DNA from: Lautropia sp.
GTDB lineage: Bacteria > Pseudomonadota > Gammaproteobacteria > Burkholderiales > Burkholderiaceae_E
Length of the DNA: 64,000 nucleotides
Reading direction: 5' to 3'
Assembly (NCBI GenBank): GCA_030530775.1
Contig: JAUMUG010000001.1
Coordinates: 613,840 to 677,839 of the forward strand
Shown here: positions 9,251 to 19,893 of the stretch, piece after piece
How the letters are laid out: each line of letters starts with the position of its first letter
Position numbering within the stretch: position 1 is the first letter of the stretch
Position numbers and translations under genes: made by a program
The notes under the pieces: generated by a model
Told to the model about the DNA's origin: nothing
The model's input: the letters and a program-made list of their open reading frames with translations, nothing else
Databases searched by the model: none

Positions 9251-10480
9251 ATGGAAACTCATCTCGCCGAACGCTTTCGCGATACGCCCGAAGGGATCGA
9301 AGCCGAAACGATCCTGCGCAAGTGTGTGCATTGCGGCTTCTGTACCGCCACCTGTCCGACCTACCAGGTGATGGGGGACGAGAGGGATGGACCTCGGGGC
9401 CGGATCTATCTGATGAAGCAGGTGCTGGAGGGCAAACCCGCCACCCTGGCCACCCTGACGCACCTGGATCGCTGCCTCACCTGCCGCAATTGTGAAAGTA
9501 CCTGTCCGTCCGGGGTCAAGTACTCGCATCTGCTCGATATCGGTCGCAAGATCGTCGAGGATTCCGTCGAGCGGCCGTTGGCGCAGCGTGTCGCGCGCAA
9601 GGGTCTGGTCTGGTTGGTCGATCAGCGCACGCTGTTCGAGGGCCTGATGAAAACCGCCCGATCGATGCGGCCGGTGCTGCCCGCAGCCATCAAAGCCAAA
9701 GTGCCTGTCGCAAGAGAGGCGGGTGATTGGCCCACGACTGCGCATGCCGAAAAGGTGCTGATGCTCAACGGCTGTGTACAGGGCGCCATGCTACCTGGTG
9801 TGGACCGGGCGACTGCGCGTGTACTGGACCGGCTGGGCGTCGGTGTGATCATCGATCCCGCTTCGGGCTGTTGCGGTTCGCTCAAGTTTCACCTCAACGA
9901 GCAGGACCGGGCGCTGGCCGAAATGAAGCGCAATATCGATGTCTGGTGGCCCTATATCGAGAGCGGTCGGGTCCATGCCATCCTGATGAACGCTTCGGGT
10001 TGCGGGGCGATGCTCAAGGAATACGGCCATGTCCTGCGCAATGACCCGGTCTACGCAGAGCGGGCGGCGCGGGTTTCTGAAATCACGGTCGATGCCATCG
10101 AATGGCTGACCAAACGCCTGGGCGATCGCAAGCCGGCAGCGCCTCTGCGTACACAGAAACTGGTGTTCCATCCGCCCTGTACGCTGCAGCATGCCCAGAA
10201 GATCCGGGGCGAAGTCGAAAAGCTGCTGACCACCTGGGGGGCCGAGCTGCTGCCCTTCAATGAACCTCATCTGTGCTGTGGTTCCGGCGGGGTCAACTCG
10301 GTGCTGGAACCAGCCATTGGCCGGCAGCTGCGGGCGCGCAAGCTGGGCCACCTGCAGGCCAACCGGCCCGAAGTGATCCTGTCGGCCAACGTCGGCTGCA
10401 TCTCGCATCTGGCCGGGGGCACCGATACGCCCGTCATGCACTGGATCGAGTGGATCGAAACCCGGTTGGCAGCGGCCTAG
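9251..10480 (+). CDS. glcF: Glycolate oxidase iron-sulfur subunit GlcF
   Basis: This 409-residue subunit carries electrons from the GlcD/GlcE flavins towards the respiratory chain. Two ferredoxin-type 4Fe-4S motifs are visible near the N terminus: Cys25/28/31/35 (CVHCGFCTATCP) and Cys75/78/81/85 (CLTCRNCESTCP). Two cysteine-rich CCG-type domains follow, with MLNGCVQG / GCCGSLKFH and PPCTLQHAQ / HLCCGSGG. Length and layout equal E. coli GlcF. It is the last gene of the operon, and the next gene is convergent. Confidence 0.96.
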   Translation: METHLAERFRDTPEGIEAETILRKCVHCGFCTATCPTYQVMGDERDGPRGRIYLMKQVLEGKPATLATLTHLDRCLTCRNCESTCPSGVKYSHLLDIGRKIVEDSVERPLAQRVARKGLVWLVDQRTLFEGLMKTARSMRPVLPAAIKAKVPVAREAGDWPTTAHAEKVLMLNGCVQGAMLPGVDRATARVLDRLGVGVIIDPASGCCGSLKFHLNEQDRALAEMKRNIDVWWPYIESGRVHAILMNASGCGAMLKEYGHVLRNDPVYAERAARVSEITVDAIEWLTKRLGDRKPAAPLRTQKLVFHPPCTLQHAQKIRGEVEKLLTTWGAELLPFNEPHLCCGSGGVNSVLEPAIGRQLRARKLGHLQANRPEVILSANVGCISHLAGGTDTPVMHWIEWIETRLAAA

Positions 10481-10595
10481 CCGGGGGGCCAGGCCCGGGG
10501 GACATGTACCGGGCATGGCATCATACAGCGGATGTCTCGGAAAGGCCGTCGGTCTGCCAATCGATCCCACCTTCTCCGTGCTCGTGCACGGTGGC

Positions 10596-10973
10596 TCAAT
10601 AGATCGGCATCGGCTTGCGATCCTTCAGATAGATCAACCCCTTGATCATTCGGTACAGATACCAGATGCAGGGAATGAACAGGATGAAGCTCAACACGCC
10701 GAAGGTGATCAGCACCGGCACACCCAGAATCACCAACCAGGCGATCGTCCACCAACAGGTGCGGATCATCCAGGTGAAATGGCTTTCGTACAGCGTGCCA
10801 CGGGCCGAGGGACGCTGGATGTAATTGATGATCAGCGCGACCAGCGACAGGGTGCCCACCGACAGAATCATGCCGGCGATGTGCAGACAATAGTCGAGCA
10901 GCGCGGTTTGGCGGAAACTGGCTTCGCGCTCGGAGTCGAGGGGGGTGATGTCTTCGTAGTAGGTGGGGCGCAT
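10596..10973 (-). CDS. Small integral membrane protein (COG3671/DUF4870-like)
   Basis: A 125-residue protein starting at the ATG at 10973 (MRPTYYEDITPLDSERE). It has three to four hydrophobic segments: IAGMILSVGTLSLVALIINYI, a middle pair around TCWWTIAWLVILGVPVLI, and FILFIPCIWYLYRMIKGLIYL. It ends in a short basic tail, LKDRKPMPIY. The RGTLYESHFTWMIRT stretch between the first and second segments is a feature I associate with the COG3671 family of predicted membrane proteins of unknown function. It sits alone between glcF (convergent) and a gap of about 380 bp. No function can be assigned from context. Confidence 0.75.
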   Translation of the reverse strand: MRPTYYEDITPLDSEREASFRQTALLDYCLHIAGMILSVGTLSLVALIINYIQRPSARGTLYESHFTWMIRTCWWTIAWLVILGVPVLITFGVLSFILFIPCIWYLYRMIKGLIYLKDRKPMPIY

Positions 10974-11357
10974 GGGCGAACGGCTCTCCGTGGTCGGCAG
11001 GTCAGGACAAGCTGTACCAGCGCAGCTGCCACTGCGCTGAAAGCAACTGATCGCAGGCAAACGATCCGGCTCCGCAGGCTGGCCACATCCGGTGCGCGGC
11101 CCACCCCTTCAGTTGCTGGAATGAACCGTCGGGGCGTCAGTCACACTGGCGCCTGGCCCTGCGTTCCCACAAATGGGTACAAAAAGTCTCGGTTCAAGCC
11201 GGGCGACACGATGCTTTACATCAGGGCGCTTCCTGGCTGCGCAGGGCACACCACGCCGCGCCGCGCGACAATGGGGACTATGCCAGAAAACGTCCGGGCG
11301 TGCCGACGAGTCCCCGGCAGACCCGGCCACACAGTCCCGCGTTTCCTTTGGCCTTGT
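10974..11357. other. Intergenic region with a hairpin
   Basis: No convincing gene is present. An 8-bp inverted repeat with a 5-nt loop (GGCGTCAG / CTGGCGCC, one G-U pair) lies at 11133-11153, about 205 nt past the marC stop. It has no T-run, so it is not a standard intrinsic terminator. Confidence 0.4.
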
Positions 11358-12008
11358 TCACTGCTGGTTCATCGAGGCATAAAGCGTCTGCGCACCGGTG
11401 GCGATGAACTGCACACCGACACAGATCAACAGAAAACCGCTCAGGCGGGTGACGACCTCGATACCGGTGCTGCCCAGCCGGGTGATGACACTGCGGGCGC
11501 TGCGCAGCAGCAGAAACTCGATGGTGCAGACGCCGGTCATGGCGAGCAGCACGGCCAGATAGGACTGCACTTCATGTGCGAAGTCGTCGAGTTCGCGGAT
11601 CTGGGTGGCCAGACCGATCACCACGGCGATGGAGCCGGGACCGGTGATGCCGGGCAACGCCAGCGGAAAGAAGGCCGGGTTGCTGTATTGGGCCTTGGCC
11701 ACTTCAGAAACTTCGGCACGGCCATAAAGCATGCCATAACCCAGTACACCGATGACCATGCCACCGGCCACCCGCATCGCCCCGTAGGAAATGCCAAAGG
11801 CTTTCATGATCATGCTGCCGGCAAACAGACTGACGACCAGGATGCAGAAACAGTAGAGTGAGGCCGAGCTCGCCACCCGTCGTGCAGCCGGAGTATCCAT
11901 CCCGTTGGTGACCGAGCTGAAGATCGGTAGCGTGGCCGGCGGATTGATGATGGTGATCAGGCTGATGAAGGAGCCGAGCAGAAAAGTCGTGAAGCTGTCA
12001 CCGCGCAT
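11358..12008 (-). CDS. MarC family integral membrane protein
   Basis: A 216-residue polytopic membrane protein of the MarC (UPF0056) family, with six predicted membrane segments. Signatures are the N-terminal FLLGSFISLITIINPPATLP and the second-half repeat ALPGITGPGSIAVVIGLA, which preserves the NP / GPG motifs on which the family's inverted repeat is built. Despite the name, MarC was shown not to account for mar multidrug resistance in E. coli, and the transport substrate is unknown. It is a monocistronic minus-strand gene flanked by long intergenic regions on both sides. Confidence 0.9.
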   Translation of the reverse strand: MRGDSFTTFLLGSFISLITIINPPATLPIFSSVTNGMDTPAARRVASSASLYCFCILVVSLFAGSMIMKAFGISYGAMRVAGGMVIGVLGYGMLYGRAEVSEVAKAQYSNPAFFPLALPGITGPGSIAVVIGLATQIRELDDFAHEVQSYLAVLLAMTGVCTIEFLLLRSARSVITRLGSTGIEVVTRLSGFLLICVGVQFIATGAQTLYASMNQQ

Positions 12009-12406
12009 GGGGTCTCCCTGGAAGCCTGGGCACTGGAAAGATCCCGGGCCGCAAAGCAGGCGTGTCGGCAGAAGCCGTGCGCCTGTGGCCTGTCGCGCGA
12101 AGCGACATGGATGGTGATGGGATCGGAGTCATGCCAAAGAAACTGCCCCGGTTCGAACCCGGGGTGCTCATGATCCAGGCGAGTGTATCGGCTTGTGCCG
12201 CCACCGTGTGACTTCGGGATGACATCAGTCGGCTGGATACAACTGTGGCACTGGCCATGGGGTCATGTGCCAGGGGAATACAGGTCCAAGAATACCGGCC
12301 ACCGGCCCGCGGCCCTCTCGTCCAGCGATGCCCATCCCGGTCCGTCATTTCCGCTCCGTGTATCCCTGGGCTCACGTGGCCTGGAGATGGCTTGGGCAGC
12401 AGATAT

Positions 12407-12459
12407 CCACCGCTGTATCCACAGCCATTCCACAGCCATCTGCACAGACCTGTCCACAG
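12407..12459. repeat. Five phased CCACAG-like hexamers
   Basis: CCACCG at 12407, CCACAG at 12419, CCACAG at 12430, GCACAG at 12442 and CCACAG at 12454 recur at steps of 12, 11, 12 and 12 bp, about one helical turn. The longer context of the second copy (GTATCCACA) is one mismatch from the DnaA box TTATCCACA. The array lies 400 bp upstream of marC and 270 bp downstream of pntB. Confidence 0.5.
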
Positions 12460-12615
12460 GCGCGCTGCTTCCGGATCGCATGCATTCGTTTGCGTCTTCG
12501 TCTGCACGGTATGAAACATACCTTCGGAATGATGAATTTTCGATTTCAAATGCATTCCAGGCAAGGAAGGGCTGGATAGAACCGTTTGGCACCGGCGGGC
12601 GTACCGTACCGACAT

Positions 12616-12641
12616 GAAAAAGGCAGGTCTGCGCCTGCCTT
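12616..12641 (-). terminator. Intrinsic terminator of the pnt operon
   Basis: Read on the minus strand, the stem AGGCAGG / CCTGCCT has a 6-nt loop and is followed directly by a run of five T. It lies about 90 nt after the pntB stop and is oriented to end the pntAA-pntAB-pntB transcript. Confidence 0.75.
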
Positions 12642-12729
12642 CGCTCTGTGCCGGAGCCGGATCGATCCGGCGGAACCGGCCTGCATCGCAAGCCCGGGTT
12701 CCGGCGCGCTGCCGGCTCATCGGAGCTGG

Positions 12730-14172
12730 TCATTCCACGGCTTTCACCATGTCTTCGACCGTTTTCTTGGCATCGCCGAACACCATCATGGTCTTGGGCA
12801 TATAGAACAACTCGTTGTCCAGACCCGCATAGCCGGATGCCATCGAGCGTTTGTTGACGATGATCTGTGCTGCTTTGTAGGCATCCAGGATCGGCATGCC
12901 GGCGATCGGCGAGTTTGGATCCTTGGCTGCCGGGTTCACCACGTCGTTGGCACCCAGCACCAGCACCACATCGGTCTCGCCGAAGTCGGGGTTGATGTCT
13001 TCCATTTCGAAGACTTGGTCGTAAGGCACTTCGGCTTCGGCCAGCAGCACATTCATGTGGCCGGGCATCCGGCCCGCAACCGGGTGGATGGCATAGCGGA
13101 CCTGCACACCCTTTTCGATCAGCTTGTCGGTCAGCTCCTTCAGCGGGTGCTGGGCACGGGCCACGGCCAGACCATAACCCGGCACGATGATGACCGAGTC
13201 GGCATTGGCCAGCATGAAGGCGGCGTCATCGGCAGAGCCGGACTTGACCGGGCGCTGCTCCTGGCCACCGGCAGCCTGTGCGCTGTTCGGGTCGGTGCCG
13301 AAGCCGCCCAGCAGCACGTTGACGAAGGAGCGGTTCATGGCCTTGCACATGATGTAGGACAGAATCGCGCCCGAGGAGCCCACCAGCGAACCGGCGATGA
13401 TCAGCATCGGGTTGTTCAGCGAGAAACCGATACCGGCTGCTGCCCAGCCCGAGTAGCTGTTCAGCATCGACACCACCACCGGCATGTCGGCGCCGCCGAT
13501 CGGGATGATGATCAGCACGCCCAGCACGAAGGCGATCAGCGTCATCAGCCAGAAGGGGGTCCAGCCCTGGGTGGCGGTGAACCAGATGCCGCAGGCCAGC
13601 ATCACGATGGCCAGCACCAGGTTCAGCGCATGCTGGCCCGAGAAGACCACCGGGGCGCCCTGGAACAGCCGGAACTTGTATTTGCCCGACAGCTTACCGA
13701 AAGCGATGACCGAACCCGAGAAAGTGATGGCACCGACGAAGGTGCCGATGAACAGCTCGATCCGGTTGCCGACGGGGATCGGCTCGCCACGGCTGACGAT
13801 GTTGAAGGCCCAGGGTTCGGCCACGCAGGCGACGGCGATGAAAACGGCCGACAGACCGATCATCGAGTGCATGAAGGCGACCAGCTCGGGCATCTTGGTC
13901 ATTTCCACCCGTTTGGCCATCACCGTACCGATGGAACCTCCGACCAGCAGACCGGTGATCACCAAGGCGATGCCACCGCCATTGCCTTGCGTGCCCAGTT
14001 CATTCTGCAGCTTCAGGATCAGGGCGATCGTGGTGATCACCGCGATGGTCATACCCACCATGCCGAAGACATTGCCACGGCGTGAGGTGGTCGGATGGGA
14101 CAAGCCTTTCAGTGCCTGGATGAAGCAAACGGAGGCGACCAGATAAAGAAGGACGACGAGACTCAGACTCAT
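12730..14172 (-). CDS. pntB: NAD(P) transhydrogenase subunit beta
   Basis: This 480-residue subunit carries the NADP(H)-binding domain III and much of the proton-translocating membrane domain II of the transhydrogenase, which couples hydride transfer from NADH to NADP+ to proton influx. The N-terminal half has about nine hydrophobic segments. The C-terminal soluble domain has the NADP site motif [16 protein letters not shown], then [18 protein letters not shown] and [12 protein letters not shown]. The ATG at 14172 is chosen over a TTG one codon upstream. It is the last gene of pntAA-pntAB-pntB, followed by an intrinsic terminator. Confidence 0.97.
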   Translation of the reverse strand: MSLSLVVLLYLVASVCFIQALKGLSHPTTSRRGNVFGMVGMTIAVITTIALILKLQNELGTQGNGGGIALVITGLLVGGSIGTVMAKRVEMTKMPELVAFMHSMIGLSAVFIAVACVAEPWAFNIVSRGEPIPVGNRIELFIGTFVGAITFSGSVIAFGKLSGKYKFRLFQGAPVVFSGQHALNLVLAIVMLACGIWFTATQGWTPFWLMTLIAFVLGVLIIIPIGGADMPVVVSMLNSYSGWAAAGIGFSLNNPMLIIAGSLVGSSGAILSYIMCKAMNRSFVNVLLGGFGTDPNSAQAAGGQEQRPVKSGSADDAAFMLANADSVIIVPGYGLAVARAQHPLKELTDKLIEKGVQVRYAIHPVAGRMPGHMNVLLAEAEVPYDQVFEMEDINPDFGETDVVLVLGANDVVNPAAKDPNSPIAGMPILDAYKAAQIIVNKRSMASGYAGLDNELFYMPKTMMVFGDAKKTVEDMVKAVE

Positions 14173-14208
14173 CAAAAAACTCCAGCGCTTGAATTCAGAA
14201 AATCAGGA

Positions 14209-14523
14209 TCAGGAGGCGTCTGCCGCCTTGCGAGGCTCTTTCTTCTTGAACATTTCCAGCATCCTTCGCGTGACCAGGAAGCCGCCAAAGACATTGACGG
14301 CGGCCAATGCGACAGCCAGAAAGCCCATGAACTTGCCCAGGCCGGTATCGGTCAGTGCGGCGGCCAGCATGGCGCCGACGATGACGATGGCAGAGATGGC
14401 GTTGGTCACGGCCATCAGCGGGGTATGTAGCGCGGGCGTGACGTTCCAGACGACGTGATAGCCGACATAGATCGCCAGCACGAGAATGATCAGATTGAGT
14501 ATGGTTGGATTGACACTTTCCAT
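14209..14523 (-). CDS. pntAB: NAD(P) transhydrogenase subunit alpha, part 2 (membrane)
   Basis: A 104-residue protein holding the membrane segments that in E. coli form the C-terminal end of PntA. Three hydrophobic segments are visible: [32 protein letters not shown] and [17 protein letters not shown]. They are followed by a basic tail, [12 protein letters not shown]. The three-polypeptide arrangement is that known from Rhodospirillum rubrum. The ATG at 14523 has a good Shine-Dalgarno (GGAGG) just upstream. It lies between pntAA and pntB with gaps of 93 and 36 nt. Confidence 0.95.
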   Translation of the reverse strand: MESVNPTILNLIILVLAIYVGYHVVWNVTPALHTPLMAVTNAISAIVIVGAMLAAALTDTGLGKFMGFLAVALAAVNVFGGFLVTRRMLEMFKKKEPRKAADAS

Positions 14524-14616
14524 GGCGGTCCTCCGGGGCAATGGGCAGGTACGGAAAAGGGCTGTCGCCCGAAGGAGACAGCCGGTGCGGGCAGAACAAA
14601 GACGGAAGCGGATGAA

Positions 14617-15735
14617 TCAGGCGCCACGCAGTACTTTCTGGTCACTGGCGACCAGGCAGGCTTTGACGATGTCGTCTTCCAGATTGATGTGGAACTTCTG
14701 CTCGTCGTCGATGATCAGCTTCAGGAAATCGAGCACGTTGCGGGCATAGAGCGCCGAAGCGTCGGAGGCCACCAGCGCCGGCAGGTTGCCCACCCCGGCG
14801 ATGCTGACACCATTGTGTTTGACGACGGTATCGGCCTTCGACAGCTCGCAGTTGCCACCCTGTTCGACCGCCATATCGACGATGACCGAGCCGGGGCGCA
14901 TCGATTCGACCATCTCCCGTGTCACCAGCGTCGGTGCACGGCGGCCCGGGATCAGTGCGGTGGTGATCACCACATCGGCCTGGCGGATGCGCTCGGCGAC
15001 GGCCTTGGCCTGCCGCTCCAGCCACGAGGCCGGCATCGGTTTGGCATAACCGCCCACGCCGGCGGCCGCTTCGCGTTCCTCATCGGTTTCGTAGGGTACT
15101 TCGATGAACTTGGCGCCCAGCGATTCGATCTGTTCCTTGACGGCTGGACGGACGTCGGACGCCTCGATCACGGCACCCAGACGTTTGGCGGTGGCGATGG
15201 CCTGTAGACCCGCCACCCCAGCGCCCAGAATCACCACGCGGGCCGCCTTGGCTGTGCCGGCCGCGGTCATCATCATAGGGAAGAAGCGCTGATACAGGTT
15301 GGCGGCCACCAGCACCGCCTTGTAGCCGGCGATGTTGGCCTGTGACGACAGTACATCGAGGCTCTGGGCACGGGTGGTGCGGGGGGCTGCCTCCAGCGCG
15401 AAAGCATGGACGCCGGCCTTGGCCAGCTTCTCCAGACCTTCGGCATCAAAGGGGTTCAACATGCCGAGCAGCACGCTGCCGGATTTCAATTGAGCCACCT
15501 CATCATCCATCGGCGCACGCACCTTGGCGACCAGTTCGGCACCGAACGCCTCTTTGGCCGATACCAGGGTTGCACCGGCTTCGGTATAGGCGGCGTCCGG
15601 AATGTCGGCGCCAGTGCCTGCGTTGCGTTCAACCAGTACTTCATGGCCTGCCTTCACCAGCTTCTTGATGGTTTCTGGGGTGGCAGCGACACGAGTTTCA
15701 CCTGGCCGACGCTCTCTGGGGATCCCGATTTTCAT
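14617..15735 (-). CDS. pntAA: NAD(P) transhydrogenase subunit alpha, part 1 (NAD-binding)
   Basis: The soluble NAD(H)-binding domain I of the transhydrogenase, 372 residues. It starts with [20 protein letters not shown], the alanine-dehydrogenase/PNT N-terminal signature, and has a Rossmann glycine motif in [22 protein letters not shown] with the following acidic residue in EASDVRP. The mobile loop region lies near [13 protein letters not shown]. It ends where the E. coli fused PntA would continue into membrane helices, which are supplied here by pntAB. It is transcribed divergently from mnmA across a 53-bp gap. Confidence 0.96.
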   Translation of the reverse strand: MKIGIPRERRPGETRVAATPETIKKLVKAGHEVLVERNAGTGADIPDAAYTEAGATLVSAKEAFGAELVAKVRAPMDDEVAQLKSGSVLLGMLNPFDAEGLEKLAKAGVHAFALEAAPRTTRAQSLDVLSSQANIAGYKAVLVAANLYQRFFPMMMTAAGTAKAARVVILGAGVAGLQAIATAKRLGAVIEASDVRPAVKEQIESLGAKFIEVPYETDEEREAAAGVGGYAKPMPASWLERQAKAVAERIRQADVVITTALIPGRRAPTLVTREMVESMRPGSVIVDMAVEQGGNCELSKADTVVKHNGVSIAGVGNLPALVASDASALYARNVLDFLKLIIDDEQKFHINLEDDIVKACLVASDQKVLRGA

Positions 15736-15788
15736 GTTCTCTGACCTTGGTTGACCTTGTTTGGTTATCGATTTTCTACAATGATGGC
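15736..15788. promoter_or_regulatory. Divergent pntAA / mnmA promoter region
   Basis: Only 53 bp separate the two divergent start codons, so both promoters must be here or inside the genes. On the plus strand TACAAT at 15777-15782 is a near-perfect -10 that ends 6 bp before the mnmA ATG. TTGACC at 15751 is a poor -35 partner at 20-bp spacing. TGACCTTG occurs twice, at 15742 and 15752, one helical turn apart, and may be an operator. Confidence 0.35.
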
Positions 15789-16955
15789 ATGAAAGTCGCT
15801 TTACCGGACGGCAAGGGCCGTCGAATCGTGGTCGGGTTATCCGGCGGTGTGGACTCTGCCGTCAGTGCCTGGCTGTTGAAGGAAGCCGGTTGGAACGTGC
15901 TCGGCCTCTTCATGAAGAATTGGGAGGACGATGATGACAGTCGGTATTGTGCCAGCCGACAGGATTGGTTGGACGCCGCCAGCGTCGCGGATGTCATCGG
16001 TATCGACCTCGAAGCAGTCAATTTTGCCGCAGACTACCGGGAGAGGGTCTTCAAACTCTTCCTGGACGCTTACCAGTCGGGGCTGACACCGAACCCGGAT
16101 GTGCTATGCAATGCCGAAATCAAATTCAAGGCATTTCTGGACCACGCCATCGAACTGGGGGCCGAGCACATCGCCACCGGGCACTATGCCGGCGTCCGTC
16201 AGGCGCAGGCAGGGAATTTCGAGCTGCTTCGTGGCGTCGATGCCAACAAGGATCAGAGCTACTTTCTGCATCGGCTCAACCAGCATCAGCTTTCGCATGT
16301 GGTGTTTCCGCTGGCGCAGTTCACCAAGCCGCGGGTACGTGAGATCGCCCGGCGGCTCGGGTTGCCCAATGCCGCCAAGAAAGATTCCACCGGCATCTGC
16401 TTCATCGGCGAGCGGCCGTTCCGTGAATTTCTGGCCCGTTACTTGCCGACCAGACCGGGGCCGATGCTCGATGACAGGGGAGTCGTCGTCGGGGAACACA
16501 TCGGCCTGTCCTTCTATACCCTGGGGCAGCGCAAGGGCATCGGCATCGGTGGCCGGCGTGACAACACCGACGGCACGCCCTGGTTCGTGGCCGCCAAGGA
16601 TCTGGCCAGCAACACGCTGACCGTGGTGCGCGGGCATGATCATCCATGGTTGCAATCCTCGACGCTGCTGGGCAGGGATGTTCACTGGATCGGTCCCGAG
16701 CTGGAGACCGGTCGGCACTACGGCGTCAAATGCCGCTATCGGCAACAGGATGCCGTCGGCTGGATCGAAGGTCCGGTGCCGCCCACCGGAGCGGGAGGAA
16801 TGGTCCGGGTGGTTTTCCGGGATCCGCAATGGGCGGTCACGCCGGGGCAGTCTGCGGTTTTCTACGATGGCGAGGTCTGCCTGGGCGGTTGCCTGATAGC
16901 AGCCGGCGAAAGCCGCCGGTCTGGCACACCGGCCAGGGAAGCCGGCACAGCCTGA
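15789..16955 (+). CDS. mnmA: tRNA-specific 2-thiouridylase MnmA
   Basis: MnmA installs the 2-thio group at U34 of tRNA-Lys, -Glu and -Gln, using sulfur relayed from IscS. The 388-residue protein has the PP-loop ATP site GLSGGVDSA near residue 16, the catalytic nucleophile C107 in [12 protein letters not shown], and the partner C204 in [13 protein letters not shown] that forms the persulfide. The motifs [17 protein letters not shown] and the C-terminal beta-barrel domain are present. The ATG at 15789 is favoured because upstream in-frame codons lack family similarity. No Shine-Dalgarno precedes it, and a -10-like TACAAT ends 6 bp upstream, so the mRNA may be leaderless. Confidence 0.96.
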   Translation: MKVALPDGKGRRIVVGLSGGVDSAVSAWLLKEAGWNVLGLFMKNWEDDDDSRYCASRQDWLDAASVADVIGIDLEAVNFAADYRERVFKLFLDAYQSGLTPNPDVLCNAEIKFKAFLDHAIELGAEHIATGHYAGVRQAQAGNFELLRGVDANKDQSYFLHRLNQHQLSHVVFPLAQFTKPRVREIARRLGLPNAAKKDSTGICFIGERPFREFLARYLPTRPGPMLDDRGVVVGEHIGLSFYTLGQRKGIGIGGRRDNTDGTPWFVAAKDLASNTLTVVRGHDHPWLQSSTLLGRDVHWIGPELETGRHYGVKCRYRQQDAVGWIEGPVPPTGAGGMVRVVFRDPQWAVTPGQSAVFYDGEVCLGGCLIAAGESRRSGTPAREAGTA

Positions 16956-18719
<1,764 letters not shown>

Positions 18720-18732
18720 TGGATGGGCAGTA

Positions 18733-18758
18733 GCGCGCCGGATGGTGCGTGTTTTTTT
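18733..18758 (+). terminator. Intrinsic terminator of purB
   Basis: A 7-bp stem (GCGCGCC / GGTGCGT, two G-U pairs) with a 4-nt loop is followed after one base by seven consecutive T. It begins 13 nt after the purB stop, on the same strand. Confidence 0.65.
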
Positions 18759-18920
18759 GCACGTGCCTTCCGGCATGATTGGACGAGAAGGCTGATGAGC
18801 GGTCGTTCCCGGAAGGCACGAGGAGCTTGTGAGAAGTCGATCTCTCCAGGTGCTGTTTGCATCGTCCTCATACCTGTACGTTCCTGATGGTAAGCGCGAG
18901 ACTGGCCCTCTGCGCCGCGT

Positions 18921-19193
18921 TCAGTAGCGATAACGCCCTTGCAGGAAGATCACATGCTCTGCCGTGACCCGATAGACACAGCGATGTTCCTGGGTCACGC
19001 GACGCGACCACACGTCTCCGCCCAGATACTTCAGGGGTTCGGGCTTGCCGATGCCGTCAAACGGGTCGCGGAGGATGGCTTCAACCAGATCCAGCAGCCG
19101 CTTTGCCACACGCCGGTCGGTGTTCACCCAATGCCGAAGATCTTCGATGAAGTGGGGATCGAAGATCGCAAGTCGTTCATGTCGCTTCGTCAT
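18921..19193 (-). CDS. yoeB: YoeB-like toxin, Txe/YoeB family mRNA interferase
   Basis: A 90-residue protein of the Txe/YoeB family, ribosome-dependent mRNA interferases neutralised by YefM. The start MTKRHERLAIFDPHFIEDL, the PFDGIGKPEPLKYLGGDVWSRRV core and EHRCVYRV match E. coli YoeB, and residues equivalent to E46 (in KPEP) and R65 (in EHR) are present. At the C terminus the protein ends RYRY where E. coli YoeB ends RYHY, so the catalytic His83 is replaced by Arg. The codon is CGC, one transition from CAC. The gene overlaps yefM by 17 bp, the typical arrangement. Activity may be reduced or lost. Confidence 0.9.
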   Translation of the reverse strand: MTKRHERLAIFDPHFIEDLRHWVNTDRRVAKRLLDLVEAILRDPFDGIGKPEPLKYLGGDVWSRRVTQEHRCVYRVTAEHVIFLQGRYRY

Positions 19194-19467
19194 AGCCGAC
19201 TTCCCGGCGAAGCTGTCCAATGGTTTTGGCCGCTGCGCCGCTTGGCTGCTGGGAACGGTTCAGCGCTTCGAGCAAGCGTTTGGCATTGGCGGGAGACCGA
19301 AGCAGATGGGCGGTTTCCATCAGGGCGGAAAGCTCATCCGCTGCGATCATGGCAACTGCAGGGCGGTCACGTCTTTTGACGATGACGATCTCCTGATCGT
19401 CAGAAACGCGATTCATCAGGGATGCCAGATCGGCCCGGGCCTGGCTGTAGGTCGTTTCGATCGTCAT
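19177..19467 (-). CDS. yefM: YefM-like antitoxin (Phd/YefM family)
   Basis: A 96-residue antitoxin and autorepressor. The N terminus MTIETTYSQARADLASLMNR is the Phd/YefM DNA-binding and dimerisation domain, followed by EIVIVKRRDRPAVAMIAADE and the MDE-like region ALMETAHLLRSPANAKRLLE. The tail is the flexible toxin-binding segment. The ATG at 19467 gives the canonical start; the open frame extends upstream without homology. The stop overlaps the start of yoeB. A paired TGTACA operator lies 30-49 bp upstream of the start. Confidence 0.93.
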   Translation of the reverse strand: MTIETTYSQARADLASLMNRVSDDQEIVIVKRRDRPAVAMIAADELSALMETAHLLRSPANAKRLLEALNRSQQPSGAAAKTIGQLRREVGYDEAT

Positions 19468-19495
19468 GATTCCGGCCTCGAATGGCGTGCTGTAC

Positions 19496-19516
19496 TTGTA
19501 CAAATATATTGTACAA
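19496..19516 (-). promoter_or_regulatory. yefM-yoeB operator (paired TGTACA palindromes)
   Basis: Two TGTACA palindromes lie at 19497-19502 and 19510-19515, centres 13 bp apart, inside a larger near-palindrome. E. coli YefM binds neighbouring palindromes with the same TGTACA core. The AT-rich centre could double as a -10 element, so binding would block transcription directly. Confidence 0.75.
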
Positions 19517-19560
19517 CATCTTCCTGTTTCCAGAGTGCGGCGACGAATGGGTTCATAATA

Positions 19561-19869
19561 CGCTCCAGGCCGCCGTTTGAGCTCCGGCCGGGCACTGAGC
19601 GTGACACCTATCTGATTTTCGAGTACATCGCCTGTGTGCTGTCGGAGATCCCTGCGACGCGGTACATCGACAGCGACGACATCGTGGCGCGGCTGAATCT
19701 GGTGACGATGCGCCACGAACAGGCGCAGACGCTGATCCTGCTGCGGCTTTTGCGTCGGTGCTTTGGCGAGCTGTCGCCGTCGATGCTGCAACGGATCCGT
19801 GCGGCTACACCGGCGCAGCTCGAAGCCGGACAGGAGGTTGGACGCCGACTCGTTGGAGGCCGTATTTGA
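19561..19869 (+). pseudogene. 3' remnant of an Rpn/PD-(D/E)XK-type gene with DUF4351 tail
   Basis: From 19561 the plus strand encodes ~100 residues resembling the end of Rpn/YhgA-like putative nuclease-transposase proteins. A segment with YIDSDDIVARLNLVTMRHEQ matches the middle region I know from such proteins. RRCFGELSPSMLQRIRAATP followed by AQLEAG resembles a DUF4351 domain. There is no start codon or N-terminal catalytic domain, because the sequence upstream is the yefM-yoeB operator and genes on the other strand. It appears to have been cut off when the toxin-antitoxin module arrived or by deletion. The assignment rests on recalled family patterns, not a search. Confidence 0.5.
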
Positions 19870-19893
19870 ACCTTCCAGAGCGTCGAGTGCCGA

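Larger units (their letters stand above)
12009..12729. other. Long intergenic region between marC and pntB
   Basis: About 720 bp without a credible gene. It contains the pntB terminator (12616-12641), a phased array of CCACAG-type hexamers (12407-12459), and a 6-bp GC stem around TTCGAAC at 12146-12164 that looks like a tRNA T-arm but has no matching acceptor stem. Confidence 0.5.

Noticed and set aside
7619..9745. A 708-codon minus-strand frame opposite glcD-glcE-glcF
   Set aside because: It spans three genes of known function and has low-complexity His/Arg/Gln-rich content with no promoter or domain.
12146..12164. tRNA-like T-arm (6-bp GC stem around TTCGAAC)
   Set aside because: No pairing acceptor stem, anticodon arm or CCA end could be found on either strand within 90 bp.
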